Program-made: the position numbers and the translations under genes
Source: an uncultured Eubacteriales bacterium
GTDB lineage: Bacteria > Bacillota > Clostridia > Oscillospirales > CAG-272
DNA length: 64,000 nucleotides
Direction of reading: 5' to 3'
Assembly: GCA_934446065.1 (NCBI GenBank)
Contig: CAKSDP010000008.1
Location: 18,142-82,141, forward strand
In this document: piece by piece, positions 26,485 through 35,607 of the stretch
Layout of the letters: each line of letters starts with the position of its first letter
Position numbering within the stretch: the stretch's first letter is position 1
The notes under the pieces: model-generated
Databases searched by the model: none
What the model saw: the letters and a program-made list of their open reading frames with translations, nothing else
What the model was told of the DNA's origin: nothing

Positions 26485-27489
26485 TTACGTATTACCTTTC
26501 AGTTTGCTGCATATCCGCAGGAAGGCGTATGCCGCTCCGAATCTGCGGCGCGAGAGAAGCGACATTGCGATCTTGCTTTTAGCGGTGATCGTGTCGAACC
26601 CGGCGCGGGCAAAGGCCAAATCAAATTCACTGTCCCACACCGACCGCGCACAGCGGCAGACACTGCGCACGTCATCGGCGGCAGCCGTCGCGAATATCAC
26701 GAAGAACATGAACGCCGCATATCTGTCAAGCGACTGCGAATACCCTGCCGGCTGATCCGGCACCTCCCGCAGCAGCTTCACTCCGAGTGCAATATCATCA
26801 AAGTGCGATGATTTGTACGAGCGCGACATTGAATCGCTGCGGCACCGACAGTCATACACCGGCACCGCCGAAACATACACGCTCTCGGCGCGACAATACG
26901 CGGGGATGACGCACATTACGTCCTCGCCCATGCTTATGCGTTCGTCTGCGGCAAGTTCGATATCAGCGATAACGTCGCGGCGAAACGCCTTGCCCCACAG
27001 GAAATAATGCATATGCCTCATATCGGGCGTCATAAGCATATTGTCGGTGACGGTCCGAAGTGCATCACCCGAGTAAAGTCCCTCATCTATCGGCTCGGGA
27101 TCGACCGTAACGTCATCGCCGCGCACATAGTTTATTGCAAATGTGACGATATCGGGGGAATATTCGTTTATTATTTCGCTCGCCGTGCGGAGGTACCCCT
27201 GCTCGATCCAGTCGTCGCCGTCCACATTGATTATGTAATCGCCGTGCGCCTGAGCCATGCCCGCTTTCCGCGCGGAGACAAGCCCGCCGTTCTCCTTGTG
27301 GATGACCCTCACGCGGCTGTCGTTTGCGGCGTATCTGTCGCATATTTCGGGAGATGTATCCTTTGAGCCGTCATCGACGATTATAAGTTCAAAATCGGTG
27401 AAATCCTGCGCTATGATGCTGTCGATGCACCTTGAAATATACTTTTCCACGCCGTACACGGGAACAATTACCGAAAAACGCACAGTCAT
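26485..27489 (-). CDS. Family 2 glycosyltransferase (2)
   Basis: 334 residues. FSVIVPVYGVEKYISRCIDS, IVDDGSKDTSPEICD and the INVDGDDWIEQG motif mark the GT-A catalytic domain; the second half is less conserved. It resembles EpsJ/CapH-type transferases of capsule loci. Overlaps the next upstream glycosyltransferase by 4-5 nt. Sugar specificity unknown. Confidence 0.85.
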   Translation of the reverse strand: MTVRFSVIVPVYGVEKYISRCIDSIIAQDFTDFELIIVDDGSKDTSPEICDRYAANDSRVRVIHKENGGLVSARKAGMAQAHGDYIINVDGDDWIEQGYLRTASEIINEYSPDIVTFAINYVRGDDVTVDPEPIDEGLYSGDALRTVTDNMLMTPDMRHMHYFLWGKAFRRDVIADIELAADERISMGEDVMCVIPAYCRAESVYVSAVPVYDCRCRSDSMSRSYKSSHFDDIALGVKLLREVPDQPAGYSQSLDRYAAFMFFVIFATAAADDVRSVCRCARSVWDSEFDLAFARAGFDTITAKSKIAMSLLSRRRFGAAYAFLRICSKLKGNT

Positions 27490-28541
27490 CCCCCATTCTT
27501 CAGACGAACGAGTATCTTCTGAATTCCTATAAGAGAAAATCTCATCGTCATTGCGAACGCCGCCTGCGTCGGCGGCAGCTTATACCACGGATAGTTTTTG
27601 AGCGTAGTTCTCAGGCGCTCCGAGCGGCAGACTCTGCGCAACCGTCGGTTAAGCTCGCGCCTGTCTATGCCGTTTGCGTCCGCAAACTGTATCTCCTGCA
27701 TACAGACCGCCCGCGCATACGCCTGATACAGGCGATCAGTGTAAAGCTTGTATTCATTCTCCGGCATACGCCGCGAAAGGTGTGCGATTATCCCATCGAT
27801 TATTACGGTGCATTTCTCAAAGCGATCGCTGCGGTAGCTCTTTGAGAGCGACTCGCCGTTCCGGCAATAGCAGTAATACGCGCCGGGGATGCCGACCGCA
27901 CAATTTATACACTCAAGAAAATCGAGCAGGAAGAACACGTCCTCGCTCGCGACCTCGCGCTCGGACAAAAATCTCAGTCCGTGCCGACGAATCACGTCAG
28001 CCGAGTATATGTTTTTCACGGAGGAAAAACCGTACTTGCTGTCCTGTTTTTCCTGCGGCAATGCACCCGATATATCGAGCATGAGGCGGTCGATGCCTTC
28101 CTTGCCGCGAAACACCGTATATTCGTCAAAGCAGTTGATGTCCTGAACGTCGTCTTCCTTTGCGGTCATGATCCCGCCGATACAGCGGAAGCCGCACATT
28201 GCCATCTCGGCGCCCTCGTTCACAGCCGCTGTATACAGCCGCTCGAACATATCGGGCGCGACATAGTCGTCGGAATCGACAAATCCGATAAATCTGCCGC
28301 AAGCGATCTCAAGTCCGGAATTGCGGGCAAAGCCGAGTCCCGCATTCTCCTTGTGGATAACGCGGATGCGCGGATCCTTTGCCGCCCACAAATCGCACAT
28401 CTCGGGCGAGCGATCGTCCGAGCCGTCGTCCACCAGTATTATCTCAATATCCCCAAGCGTCTGAGAGACAAGCGACTTCAGGCATCTGTCGAGATATTTT
28501 TCAACCCTGTACACGGGCACGATTATGCTGACCTCAGCCAT
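27486..28541 (-). CDS. Family 2 glycosyltransferase (3)
   Basis: 351 residues, close in layout to its downstream neighbour: VSIIVPVYRVEKYLDRCLKS, LVDDGSDDRSPEMCD, GFVDSDDYVAPD. The two genes probably arose by duplication and then diverged. The gene overlaps both neighbours by a few nt, showing tight translational coupling. Sugar specificity unknown. Confidence 0.85.
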   Translation of the reverse strand: MAEVSIIVPVYRVEKYLDRCLKSLVSQTLGDIEIILVDDGSDDRSPEMCDLWAAKDPRIRVIHKENAGLGFARNSGLEIACGRFIGFVDSDDYVAPDMFERLYTAAVNEGAEMAMCGFRCIGGIMTAKEDDVQDINCFDEYTVFRGKEGIDRLMLDISGALPQEKQDSKYGFSSVKNIYSADVIRRHGLRFLSEREVASEDVFFLLDFLECINCAVGIPGAYYCYCRNGESLSKSYRSDRFEKCTVIIDGIIAHLSRRMPENEYKLYTDRLYQAYARAVCMQEIQFADANGIDRRELNRRLRRVCRSERLRTTLKNYPWYKLPPTQAAFAMTMRFSLIGIQKILVRLKNGG

Positions 28542-29754
28542 TTCCGATCACCTCACCGCACAGTTTCAAAAGCTCCTCGCAGTATCCGTCGAGTGTCAGG
28601 AACTGTTTCGCACTCTCAGCGCAGTTCTGCCGCATTTTTTCATGTCTCTCCTTATCAGAGAGAATATCCCTGACGGCTGCTGCAAAGGACTCGGCATCGG
28701 TGCTTTGGGCAAGCACGCCTGTACGCCCGTCCTCAACAAGCTCTGCCATACCGCCCATATTCATTGTGACGCACGGCACGGAAAGCATCTGCGCCTCGAG
28801 GATCGCCATCGGGCAGTTCTCATAGCAAACGGACGGCACAGCCACAGCCGATGCAAACGCAATATTTGTGTCAAGCTCCGCGCCGGTGACAAACCCTGTC
28901 AGGTGGATATTATCTATACCGGAGAGGAGTCCCTCGTCAGGTCCGCTGCCCATCACGACAAACTGCACGTCCGGCAACAGTCCGGCAGCGTCACGCAGGA
29001 TCCGCGTTCCCTTTTCCTCGCTGAGTCTGCCGGCAAAAGCGATATAGGGAAAATCGAAATTGCTGCGCGCCCCGTCAGGCAGCGTTTTCTTTGCTACGTA
29101 ATTGTGGATGACCGTTGTGCGTCCCTCAAAGAGGTCTTTGTTATCCGCGACGAGTTTGGAGTAAAGGAAGCGGCTCGGGGCGATAAAGCGATCAACCTTT
29201 TTATATGTACCGCGGGCTTTATAGAACGCTGCCTCGATCACACCGAGGAGACTCTTTACCGCAGAGGAGTGTATACACTTGTCCTTAACGCAGTTCCACT
29301 TCCCTGCGCCAACGCATTTATCGCAGACGCACCCACGGTCGCTGTTATACAGGAGATGTCCCGGGCAGACGAGCTGATAGTCATGGAGCGTCCACACTAC
29401 CGGGACATTACGCTCCTTTGCCGCGTCGATGATCGACGGGGTAAGCTGAAAATTAATGTTGTTCAAGTGAACGATATCGGGACGCATCTCGTCTATAACA
29501 CGCCCGATCTTCCGTTTTGCCTCAAGCGAATAAATTATCTTGAAGGGATACAGAAAGCGCGACAGGCTTTTCCCGTGGAAGTCCATGTTCTGCGTATAAA
29601 GCCCCGGATCGTTTCCGACGGTATTCTTTTCGTCCTGCATACCGAAATAGCGGACGGTATGACCGTGAGACGCAAGATATTCGCCTATGCCGAGCATATA
29701 GCTCTCAGACCCACCGCGGGGGTACAGAAATTTATTGACGATCAATATCTTCAT
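28534..29754 (-). CDS. Family 4 glycosyltransferase (1)
   Basis: About 406 residues, GT-B fold. The N-terminal acceptor domain starts MKILIVNKFLYPRGGSESY. The C-terminal donor domain has FAGRLSEEKGTRIL and the retaining E-x7-E motif in ENCPMAILEAQMLSVP. A Cys-rich insert (GCVCDKC...NCVKDKC, ~residues 135-155) is seen in a subset of GT4 enzymes and may bind a metal. ATG 29754 follows GGAGGGC and is chosen over a longer start that would run into the polymerase gene. Confidence 0.88.
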   Translation of the reverse strand: MKILIVNKFLYPRGGSESYMLGIGEYLASHGHTVRYFGMQDEKNTVGNDPGLYTQNMDFHGKSLSRFLYPFKIIYSLEAKRKIGRVIDEMRPDIVHLNNINFQLTPSIIDAAKERNVPVVWTLHDYQLVCPGHLLYNSDRGCVCDKCVGAGKWNCVKDKCIHSSAVKSLLGVIEAAFYKARGTYKKVDRFIAPSRFLYSKLVADNKDLFEGRTTVIHNYVAKKTLPDGARSNFDFPYIAFAGRLSEEKGTRILRDAAGLLPDVQFVVMGSGPDEGLLSGIDNIHLTGFVTGAELDTNIAFASAVAVPSVCYENCPMAILEAQMLSVPCVTMNMGGMAELVEDGRTGVLAQSTDAESFAAAVRDILSDKERHEKMRQNCAESAKQFLTLDGYCEELLKLCGEVIGNG

Positions 29755-29785
29755 TTTTCTCATGCCCTCCGGATGATCTGGAATC

Positions 29786-31063
29786 TCATAAACTGAGCGG
29801 ATGTGTGTCGAAATATTCAGTCTGACGCCTGACTTTATTCGCATAGCTGTTGCCGATTATTATTACGCCCATGACTGTCGTCAGAAGCGGGTAGTTCATT
29901 GTGTTGTCGGTACTCGAAACGACTATCAGGTACACCGTCAGGAGAGCTGTGATGACGGCAGAATCGGGATCGTTCTTTCCGAAATATTTTGTGCGGAGCA
30001 CGGTCATCGAAAGGAGCCACAGAATATACCCGAAAAATCCGAGGTCAATATAGAACTGCAAGAAATCGTTGTGCACGGCGGAAACACCGAGCGAAACGCT
30101 CTCGTTCAGCTGGTAGGTAAGAAAGCCGATACCGCGTCCGACGAACGACGGAGAAAACGAGTAGTAGTTATTGACGTGCGAATAGATAAAGGCTCGTCCG
30201 CTCGTATCAAGTCCAATCTTCTCGATGTAGGTGAAAAAATCTGATTTTATGATCCAGATGTAGCCGATCAGAAGCACCACTGATATAAGCATTACCGCAT
30301 TTGTTGCGCGAAGCACTGCCTTCTGCGATATTTTCGCGAAAAGAAACAGGATCACGCGGATCAACGCGACAACGGCGATCGCGACCATTGCGATACGCTT
30401 GAACGCGGCAAGGAAGCAGAAGCAGGTAAGCCCGAAAAGCACCCAAAACCACAGCTTTTTCTTCGGTTTATAGAGCATATATATAAGATATGCGCCGAGG
30501 CAGAAAGCAAGCTCGTGTATCTCCGCTTTAACTATAGTCTCGCCGGTATTGTCTGCAAAGCTTACTACAAGCGCCACAAACTCGCTGACGAACGCACCTA
30601 CGCCGTCGGACGCCATGATCGTGAGGATCATGAGCAGATTCGACGCGAGTATCGCCGCAAGGTTGTACCAGATCCCGTCCTCGCCGAACACATACATTAC
30701 CGCTCCTGCGGCAAGGGCGCATGAGAGGATATTTGTATATATCACGCACCCCGATATACCTCTCATAATGGTAGAGACTGCGCTTTTCTCTATGACCCAA
30801 ACGAGCATAGACGAAAGTATGATTATGAGAAGCGGGACGGCGAACACTGCCGCCGATTTCACGGAGACCGCCGCCTTAGATATATCCGGTTTCACGAGGA
30901 AGTACACGAACGCCGACATAACGGTTAGAAGGGCGAAAACGTGTCGCAGGGTGATACCAATGCCGCCGACAAACACGGCTTCGTTAATAAAGTAATACAT
31001 AAGAAACAGGACAGCCGTGAAGTAGACCTTGATCGTCGCCTGTATTGTGCGCTCTCCCTGCAA
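29786..31063 (-). CDS. O-antigen polymerase/ligase-like membrane protein (Wzy)
   Basis: 425 residues with about 11-12 membrane helices and a larger extracellular loop near residues 280-330 holding the Wzy_C-like region (YYSFSPSFVGRGIGFLTYQL, then AVHNDFLQFYIDLGFFGYIL). In Wzx/Wzy pathways it joins flipped repeat units on the outer face. Start is TTG 31063 after a GGGGGGGAG ribosome site; no good ATG is near. It lies among glycosyltransferases and Wzz-like genes, as expected. Confidence 0.83.
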   Translation of the reverse strand: MQGERTIQATIKVYFTAVLFLMYYFINEAVFVGGIGITLRHVFALLTVMSAFVYFLVKPDISKAAVSVKSAAVFAVPLLIIILSSMLVWVIEKSAVSTIMRGISGCVIYTNILSCALAAGAVMYVFGEDGIWYNLAAILASNLLMILTIMASDGVGAFVSEFVALVVSFADNTGETIVKAEIHELAFCLGAYLIYMLYKPKKKLWFWVLFGLTCFCFLAAFKRIAMVAIAVVALIRVILFLFAKISQKAVLRATNAVMLISVVLLIGYIWIIKSDFFTYIEKIGLDTSGRAFIYSHVNNYYSFSPSFVGRGIGFLTYQLNESVSLGVSAVHNDFLQFYIDLGFFGYILWLLSMTVLRTKYFGKNDPDSAVITALLTVYLIVVSSTDNTMNYPLLTTVMGVIIIGNSYANKVRRQTEYFDTHPLSL

Positions 31064-31100
31064 TGTCTCCCCCCCCTTTCGTCAGTTATGTGATCGGTTT

Positions 31101-32981
31101 TTATTCGTCGGATTTTGCCTTGGACTCAAACGGTCTGCTGTTCTTTATAGCCTCGACGAGCAGCGCTCTTGCCGACTTGATCCTCTCTCTGAATGTTTCG
31201 GCGACGCCGACCTCATATTTTATCGAAACATTTTCGCAAGTCTCGCGGTTATCGAGGTAGACGGCAAACGTCTGAAGCGCGTCTTCGGCTGTAATGGAAT
31301 CGCTCTTGTTTATTACGACAACGAAGTGTGAGTTCTCGTTATAGACGAACATTGTCTTCATCTTTGAGAATACGGTGCGCAGGTCGTCCGCAAAGAGTTT
31401 CAGCACATCGTCGCCGACGTTGCGTCCGAACTCCTTATTGATCTCGCGTTGGTTGGTGATGAGCACCGAAACCATGACAGTTCCGTCGTCGATAATGGTT
31501 CTGCTGTTCTTTTGCAGATATTTGTCGAAATACGAACGGTTGTAGAAGCCGGTCTTCTTGTCGGTATAGAAGTTCGCGATGATTATATCATTCATTCTGC
31601 CGATAAGGATGAGGCCGCCGCAGCAAACTACCACAATGAACACGAATGCGATCACGCTGTAAAGCATAACGTTGACGCTCGCGTTCGTTGATGCCGATGA
31701 GAGGATCGAGATGTTCTTACAGCCGAGGTAACCGTTATACTCGCTGTTGGTGGCGACGGTTTTATCATACAGAGTTGTGAGGTCGTCGACCATATCCTTG
31801 ATCTCCGCCTGCACCGACGCTACGATCTCCGCGTACTCGGGATTTGACAGTTCCTCGCATGTCCTGTCGGAATCCTTGCACTTGCCGCCGCAGGTACCCT
31901 TGCAGGCATTGAAGGAATCGAGGACATAGCGGCAGTACGCCGTATCGACGGTTGCGATGGCATCGTTCAGGTCGTGGTCGCGCCACGCGTAGATCAGCTC
32001 GTCATACGTGACAGTCTGGTCGCCCTTTGTGATGATATTGCCGTCGCCGTCGGTGATGTCCTTGCTGTGCACCTCATTGAGGATGTAATCCGACGTGATG
32101 TCGGTATTGCCCGACTCACGCATCTTGAAGACATATGCGTCTATGACCTCTTCGATATCGTCGAACATTTTTCTCTCGTTCGAGCCGGATATTGCGTTGT
32201 TGTCGATTCTCGTATTGTAGGATGCGTTGAGAAGGCTCAGGCTCTTTGTTATCTGATAATTATATATCTTGGAGTACAGATCCTTGAGAGTCACGTTTCT
32301 AATAAAATTGAATTCGTCGATAATATCGTCGAACGAAACGCCCATTTTCGTTGAACGGTAGTAGGGATACGCGCTGTCGCGCTGATACAGAATATTTACG
32401 GTCTCCTCGATATTGTTGTCGATATGCTCGACCATTCTCAAGTAGTCGTAATCGTTGTTGTAGATCTCCTCGATATTGTTGCTGATGTGATCGACATTGA
32501 TGTAATTCTCACCGAATACGGAGAAATACGTATCGAGGATCTCGTCGAGCATCGACTGCGCGAATCTTGCGCCCTCGGAGCTGTTCGCCGTGAATGCGAC
32601 TATATACGTTGTCGGAACGTAGACGTACTCCTCGCCGTCCTCGAGCTTGGCGTTCTTCTGCGCCTCCTTATCGGGGTCGGGGACCTCGGTTATGGTTATT
32701 CTTGATGAAAGCTTGTCCGCCGAATAGTTATCTGAGAGAGAGAGCTTGTCGATCGCCTTGGCAAGTATCGCGGAGGACTTGATCTCGCTGACATCGAGGT
32801 CGGTTCCGATAGGCGTTTTGCCCTGCTCCGCCGATTCAAAATTATAGTTGATTACGGCAGAGGAAACATAGGTCTGACGTTTTCTCATGAAATAGTGGAC
32901 AAATCCCGAGAGTACAAGCGAGAGCACAAGCACGTACGGCAGCATCCGTTTGATGTATCTGAATACTTTTCTTTCTTCCAT
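31101..32981 (-). CDS. Wzz-like chain-length protein fused to a degenerate GGDEF domain
   Basis: 626 residues. Membrane helix ~15-31 is followed by a Wzz-like extracytoplasmic region (strand-rich start with VSSAVINYNFES, then a long helical part), a second helix ~437-460, and a cytosolic GGDEF-fold domain from ~473. That domain keeps TDKKTGFYNRSYFDKYL and NKEFGRNVGDDVLKLFADDL, but the catalytic GGDEF site is ENSHF (549-553), so it should not make c-di-GMP. Normally Wzz/CapA partners carry a BY-kinase instead. An extracellular Cys cluster (C360, C364, C368, C375) is unusual. It likely senses or transmits a nucleotide signal to chain-length control. Confidence 0.75.
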   Translation of the reverse strand: MEERKVFRYIKRMLPYVLVLSLVLSGFVHYFMRKRQTYVSSAVINYNFESAEQGKTPIGTDLDVSEIKSSAILAKAIDKLSLSDNYSADKLSSRITITEVPDPDKEAQKNAKLEDGEEYVYVPTTYIVAFTANSSEGARFAQSMLDEILDTYFSVFGENYINVDHISNNIEEIYNNDYDYLRMVEHIDNNIEETVNILYQRDSAYPYYRSTKMGVSFDDIIDEFNFIRNVTLKDLYSKIYNYQITKSLSLLNASYNTRIDNNAISGSNERKMFDDIEEVIDAYVFKMRESGNTDITSDYILNEVHSKDITDGDGNIITKGDQTVTYDELIYAWRDHDLNDAIATVDTAYCRYVLDSFNACKGTCGGKCKDSDRTCEELSNPEYAEIVASVQAEIKDMVDDLTTLYDKTVATNSEYNGYLGCKNISILSSASTNASVNVMLYSVIAFVFIVVVCCGGLILIGRMNDIIIANFYTDKKTGFYNRSYFDKYLQKNSRTIIDDGTVMVSVLITNQREINKEFGRNVGDDVLKLFADDLRTVFSKMKTMFVYNENSHFVVVINKSDSITAEDALQTFAVYLDNRETCENVSIKYEVGVAETFRERIKSARALLVEAIKNSRPFESKAKSDE

Positions 32982-32998
32982 ACAGTTACCCTCCCCTC

Positions 32999-34369
32999 TC
33001 AGTCATCTTCATGCCGCGCGAAATCCTTCGACGACACGAACATAAGGCACGACGCATACGCGAGCAGTGCGACCACGGCAAGAGTTTTCGCACGCGACAG
33101 CACAGACGGCTGGTAGACGCTCGCGGAAATACACTGGTTCATCTGAGTCGAATAATACTCATGACCGATGAGACGCGCCTCCTCGGCAAGATCCACAAGC
33201 GCGGTCTCCGTGCTCGAGATAAGCTCCGTTACGTACTTCTTATTCGCTTCAGTATTGCCGGCAGCTTCGCCGAACTTCGCGAGCTTCAGTTCGTTGTCCT
33301 TGATGCTCTTTTCTACCGCGGCAATACTGTTGCTGTGAGCAACGGACTGGACCGACAGAGTGTCGATACCGATCTTCGTGCGACCCATATAATACTGACC
33401 GACATCGTCCCAAGTCGGGACGAGGACGATCCGCGCCATATCCTTGTCGTACTTGGCTATTGCGGCATTCGTTATATCATACGACTCCTGAAGCTTCTGC
33501 TTCTGATAATCGAGAAGAATATTTATATATGTGTAGCGGTGTTTAAGATTATCGGAATCCTGCGAGATGCCGTTTTGCAGGATATACGAATAGATCGATT
33601 CATTGATCTGCGCGGTGTTCAGCATATCGACCTTTGCCGCGACAGAAGCGAATGTTGAGCCGTTTGACGAAATAAACGCGGAATTCTTTTCTCTGAGACC
33701 GTAGAGATAGTTGAGAATATTGTTCGCGCGGTTGGAAAGGAGCGTCGCGATATCAATGTAGTCGAGGTCCTTGGTCTTTTCGTCAAAGTCGTCCATTTGG
33801 AACTGGAAGTCACTGACGTAATTATCGAAGTAGTAATCCCGATAGGAATTGCAGAGCAGCTGAGCCACGGCGTTCGTGTCGTATTTCTTGGTCTTTTTCG
33901 ATGCCTGATAGTAGACGGCAAACTCGGTCGAGATATGATAGTTGTCTTTTGAATACGAATTTCCCTGATTGAGGGGAACGACCGTAAAGCAGCTCTTCAG
34001 ATCATCCGTCGAAAGGTCGTCGAAGCCGCCCTTCTTTATCACGCGGTCGATCACGTCATCGCAGATTATCTCGGACATATTGTATCTTGTACCGTTGACG
34101 TTCTGTCCGAGAGAAGCCTCGGCATAGTTGAGCCCTATTATCGCCGTCGCCTGCTTTGTAGTATCAAAATAGGACGAAACGGTATACGCGAAGCAGATCA
34201 CTATTGCATACAGAACGGCGCTCATGCGGAAAAGCTTTATGCGCTTCAGCTCTGCCTTTGTCTGGCTTTTCGTCTGATTGCGAGTTTTCTTCCAGAACGT
34301 CATTCCCGCGCTCAAAACCAAAACTGCGGATATTACCACGGCGGTCATCTTTATAATTTGTGTTATCAA
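32999..34369 (-). CDS. Second Wzz/CapA-like polysaccharide copolymerase-type membrane protein
   Basis: 456 residues. There are two N-terminal hydrophobic segments (~5-25 and ~50-68), then an extracytoplasmic region that is mainly helical with predicted coiled coils at ~180-260 and ~330-400, and a C-terminal helix (~430-447) with a short cytosolic end. The plan resembles the adjacent Wzz-GGDEF protein but lacks the GGDEF domain. Start appears to be TTG 34369, with GGAGG 8 nt upstream. It probably forms a hetero-complex with its neighbour for chain-length control; this is inferred from layout. Confidence 0.6.
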   Translation of the reverse strand: MITQIIKMTAVVISAVLVLSAGMTFWKKTRNQTKSQTKAELKRIKLFRMSAVLYAIVICFAYTVSSYFDTTKQATAIIGLNYAEASLGQNVNGTRYNMSEIICDDVIDRVIKKGGFDDLSTDDLKSCFTVVPLNQGNSYSKDNYHISTEFAVYYQASKKTKKYDTNAVAQLLCNSYRDYYFDNYVSDFQFQMDDFDEKTKDLDYIDIATLLSNRANNILNYLYGLREKNSAFISSNGSTFASVAAKVDMLNTAQINESIYSYILQNGISQDSDNLKHRYTYINILLDYQKQKLQESYDITNAAIAKYDKDMARIVLVPTWDDVGQYYMGRTKIGIDTLSVQSVAHSNSIAAVEKSIKDNELKLAKFGEAAGNTEANKKYVTELISSTETALVDLAEEARLIGHEYYSTQMNQCISASVYQPSVLSRAKTLAVVALLAYASCLMFVSSKDFARHEDD

Positions 34370-34383
34370 AGCCTATACCTCCG

Positions 34384-35607
34384 TTAATACTTATTTACAT
34401 CGACTATAACGATCTCGGGCTGATTAAATATTCTGAGCGGGTTTTTGTTCTCGAGACCCGAATTTACTATCACCTGTGAATCTCCGACGATATACTTGCC
34501 GTACATCATATAGCCGCGCTTTTCGGGCAGGAAGCCGTAGTCTCTCGAATACAGCGCGCCGAACATCGGCAGGCGCACAACTCCGCCGTGCGTATCGCCG
34601 CACAGTACAAGGTCGCCCCAATACTCCTCCTCATCGAGCGTCTCTATGAGAAGCGGCGTGTGGCAAAGGTGGATCTTCACCTCATTTGAGCTGTCGGATA
34701 TGAAGCTGTTGAACTCCTCGCCCGCATAATCCCAGAATGCCGAAGGATTCGACGTAAGCGTACCGAATATGCGTATGCGGTTCGTGCCGACGTCTATCAC
34801 GTCACTCTCGTTGAAAAGCACCTTGACGCCCGTTTCCTCGAGCGCGTCGCGAAGCCCGTTGTCGAGTGCATAAAGCTTTGTCACGTCGCGCTTTCCGTTT
34901 GAAGCGCCGATGAGAGCATCAAGATCCTCAAGCGTCATCGTGGACGCGAAGGCTTTTTCGCACTCATTATTGCCGTAGATATAGTAGGTCGGGGCGATCT
35001 TTGCGAGAGCGGTGCAGAGCTGCACCGTCTGGTCGATATCAGCGTCCTGATCGACGCAGTCGCCGGTGAGCGCGATAAAGTCGGGCGAAAGCTTTGTTAT
35101 CCGCTCGATGAGAGTTGAATTCCCCTCTCCGTAGGACGAGGTGTGGATATCGCTCAGCTGGATTATTCTGAAATTATCATAGGTATGCGGAAGGCTGACC
35201 GAGTAAAAATTCTCCTTGAATTTCCGATTTGCAATATAGTTCACGCTGACGATGCCGATGATGAATGCAAGCATCAGGCAGATGAGCGACACGACTATGT
35301 TCTTTACGCCCCTGTGATAGTTGCGTGTGCCTGCAGCGGGCTTTTTCGCATATTTCCCTCTTTTTTTCGACGGAACATACTTAAATTTCAGTTCCGGCAT
35401 CTGCCCGCAAACAGATCCCGCAACGTTGCGCAGAGCGTTTTTGTTTTTCTGAAGAAATTCCCTGTAAGCGGCTTTATCGTTGTACCCGAATACAAACACG
35501 TTCCGCTCCTGCTTCAGGAGAGAAAAGGTTCTTTCGAACATGATTTTGTCCTCTTCGGGGACAATCGCGCCGAGCTTTTCCGATATGATTGCAAAGGCTT
35601 CGATCAT
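34384..35607 (-). CDS. Membrane-anchored metallophosphoesterase with an unusual N-terminal domain
   Basis: 407 residues. A cytosolic N-terminal domain (~1-80) has a strand-helix-strand pattern resembling the N-terminal domain of DnaA. A basic linker and a membrane helix (~103-123) follow, then a calcineurin-like phosphoesterase domain placed outside. Metal motifs: LSDIH (D153, H155), TGD 181-183, IHLCHTP and CGDTHGG. Two usual His positions differ: YGNNE (212-215) for GNHE, and GDTHGG for GHTHGG. It may act on lipid-linked sugar phosphates or other phosphoesters at the surface. Overlaps the upstream GT4 gene by 4 nt. Confidence 0.72.
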   Translation of the reverse strand: MIEAFAIISEKLGAIVPEEDKIMFERTFSLLKQERNVFVFGYNDKAAYREFLQKNKNALRNVAGSVCGQMPELKFKYVPSKKRGKYAKKPAAGTRNYHRGVKNIVVSLICLMLAFIIGIVSVNYIANRKFKENFYSVSLPHTYDNFRIIQLSDIHTSSYGEGNSTLIERITKLSPDFIALTGDCVDQDADIDQTVQLCTALAKIAPTYYIYGNNECEKAFASTMTLEDLDALIGASNGKRDVTKLYALDNGLRDALEETGVKVLFNESDVIDVGTNRIRIFGTLTSNPSAFWDYAGEEFNSFISDSSNEVKIHLCHTPLLIETLDEEEYWGDLVLCGDTHGGVVRLPMFGALYSRDYGFLPEKRGYMMYGKYIVGDSQVIVNSGLENKNPLRIFNQPEIVIVDVNKY

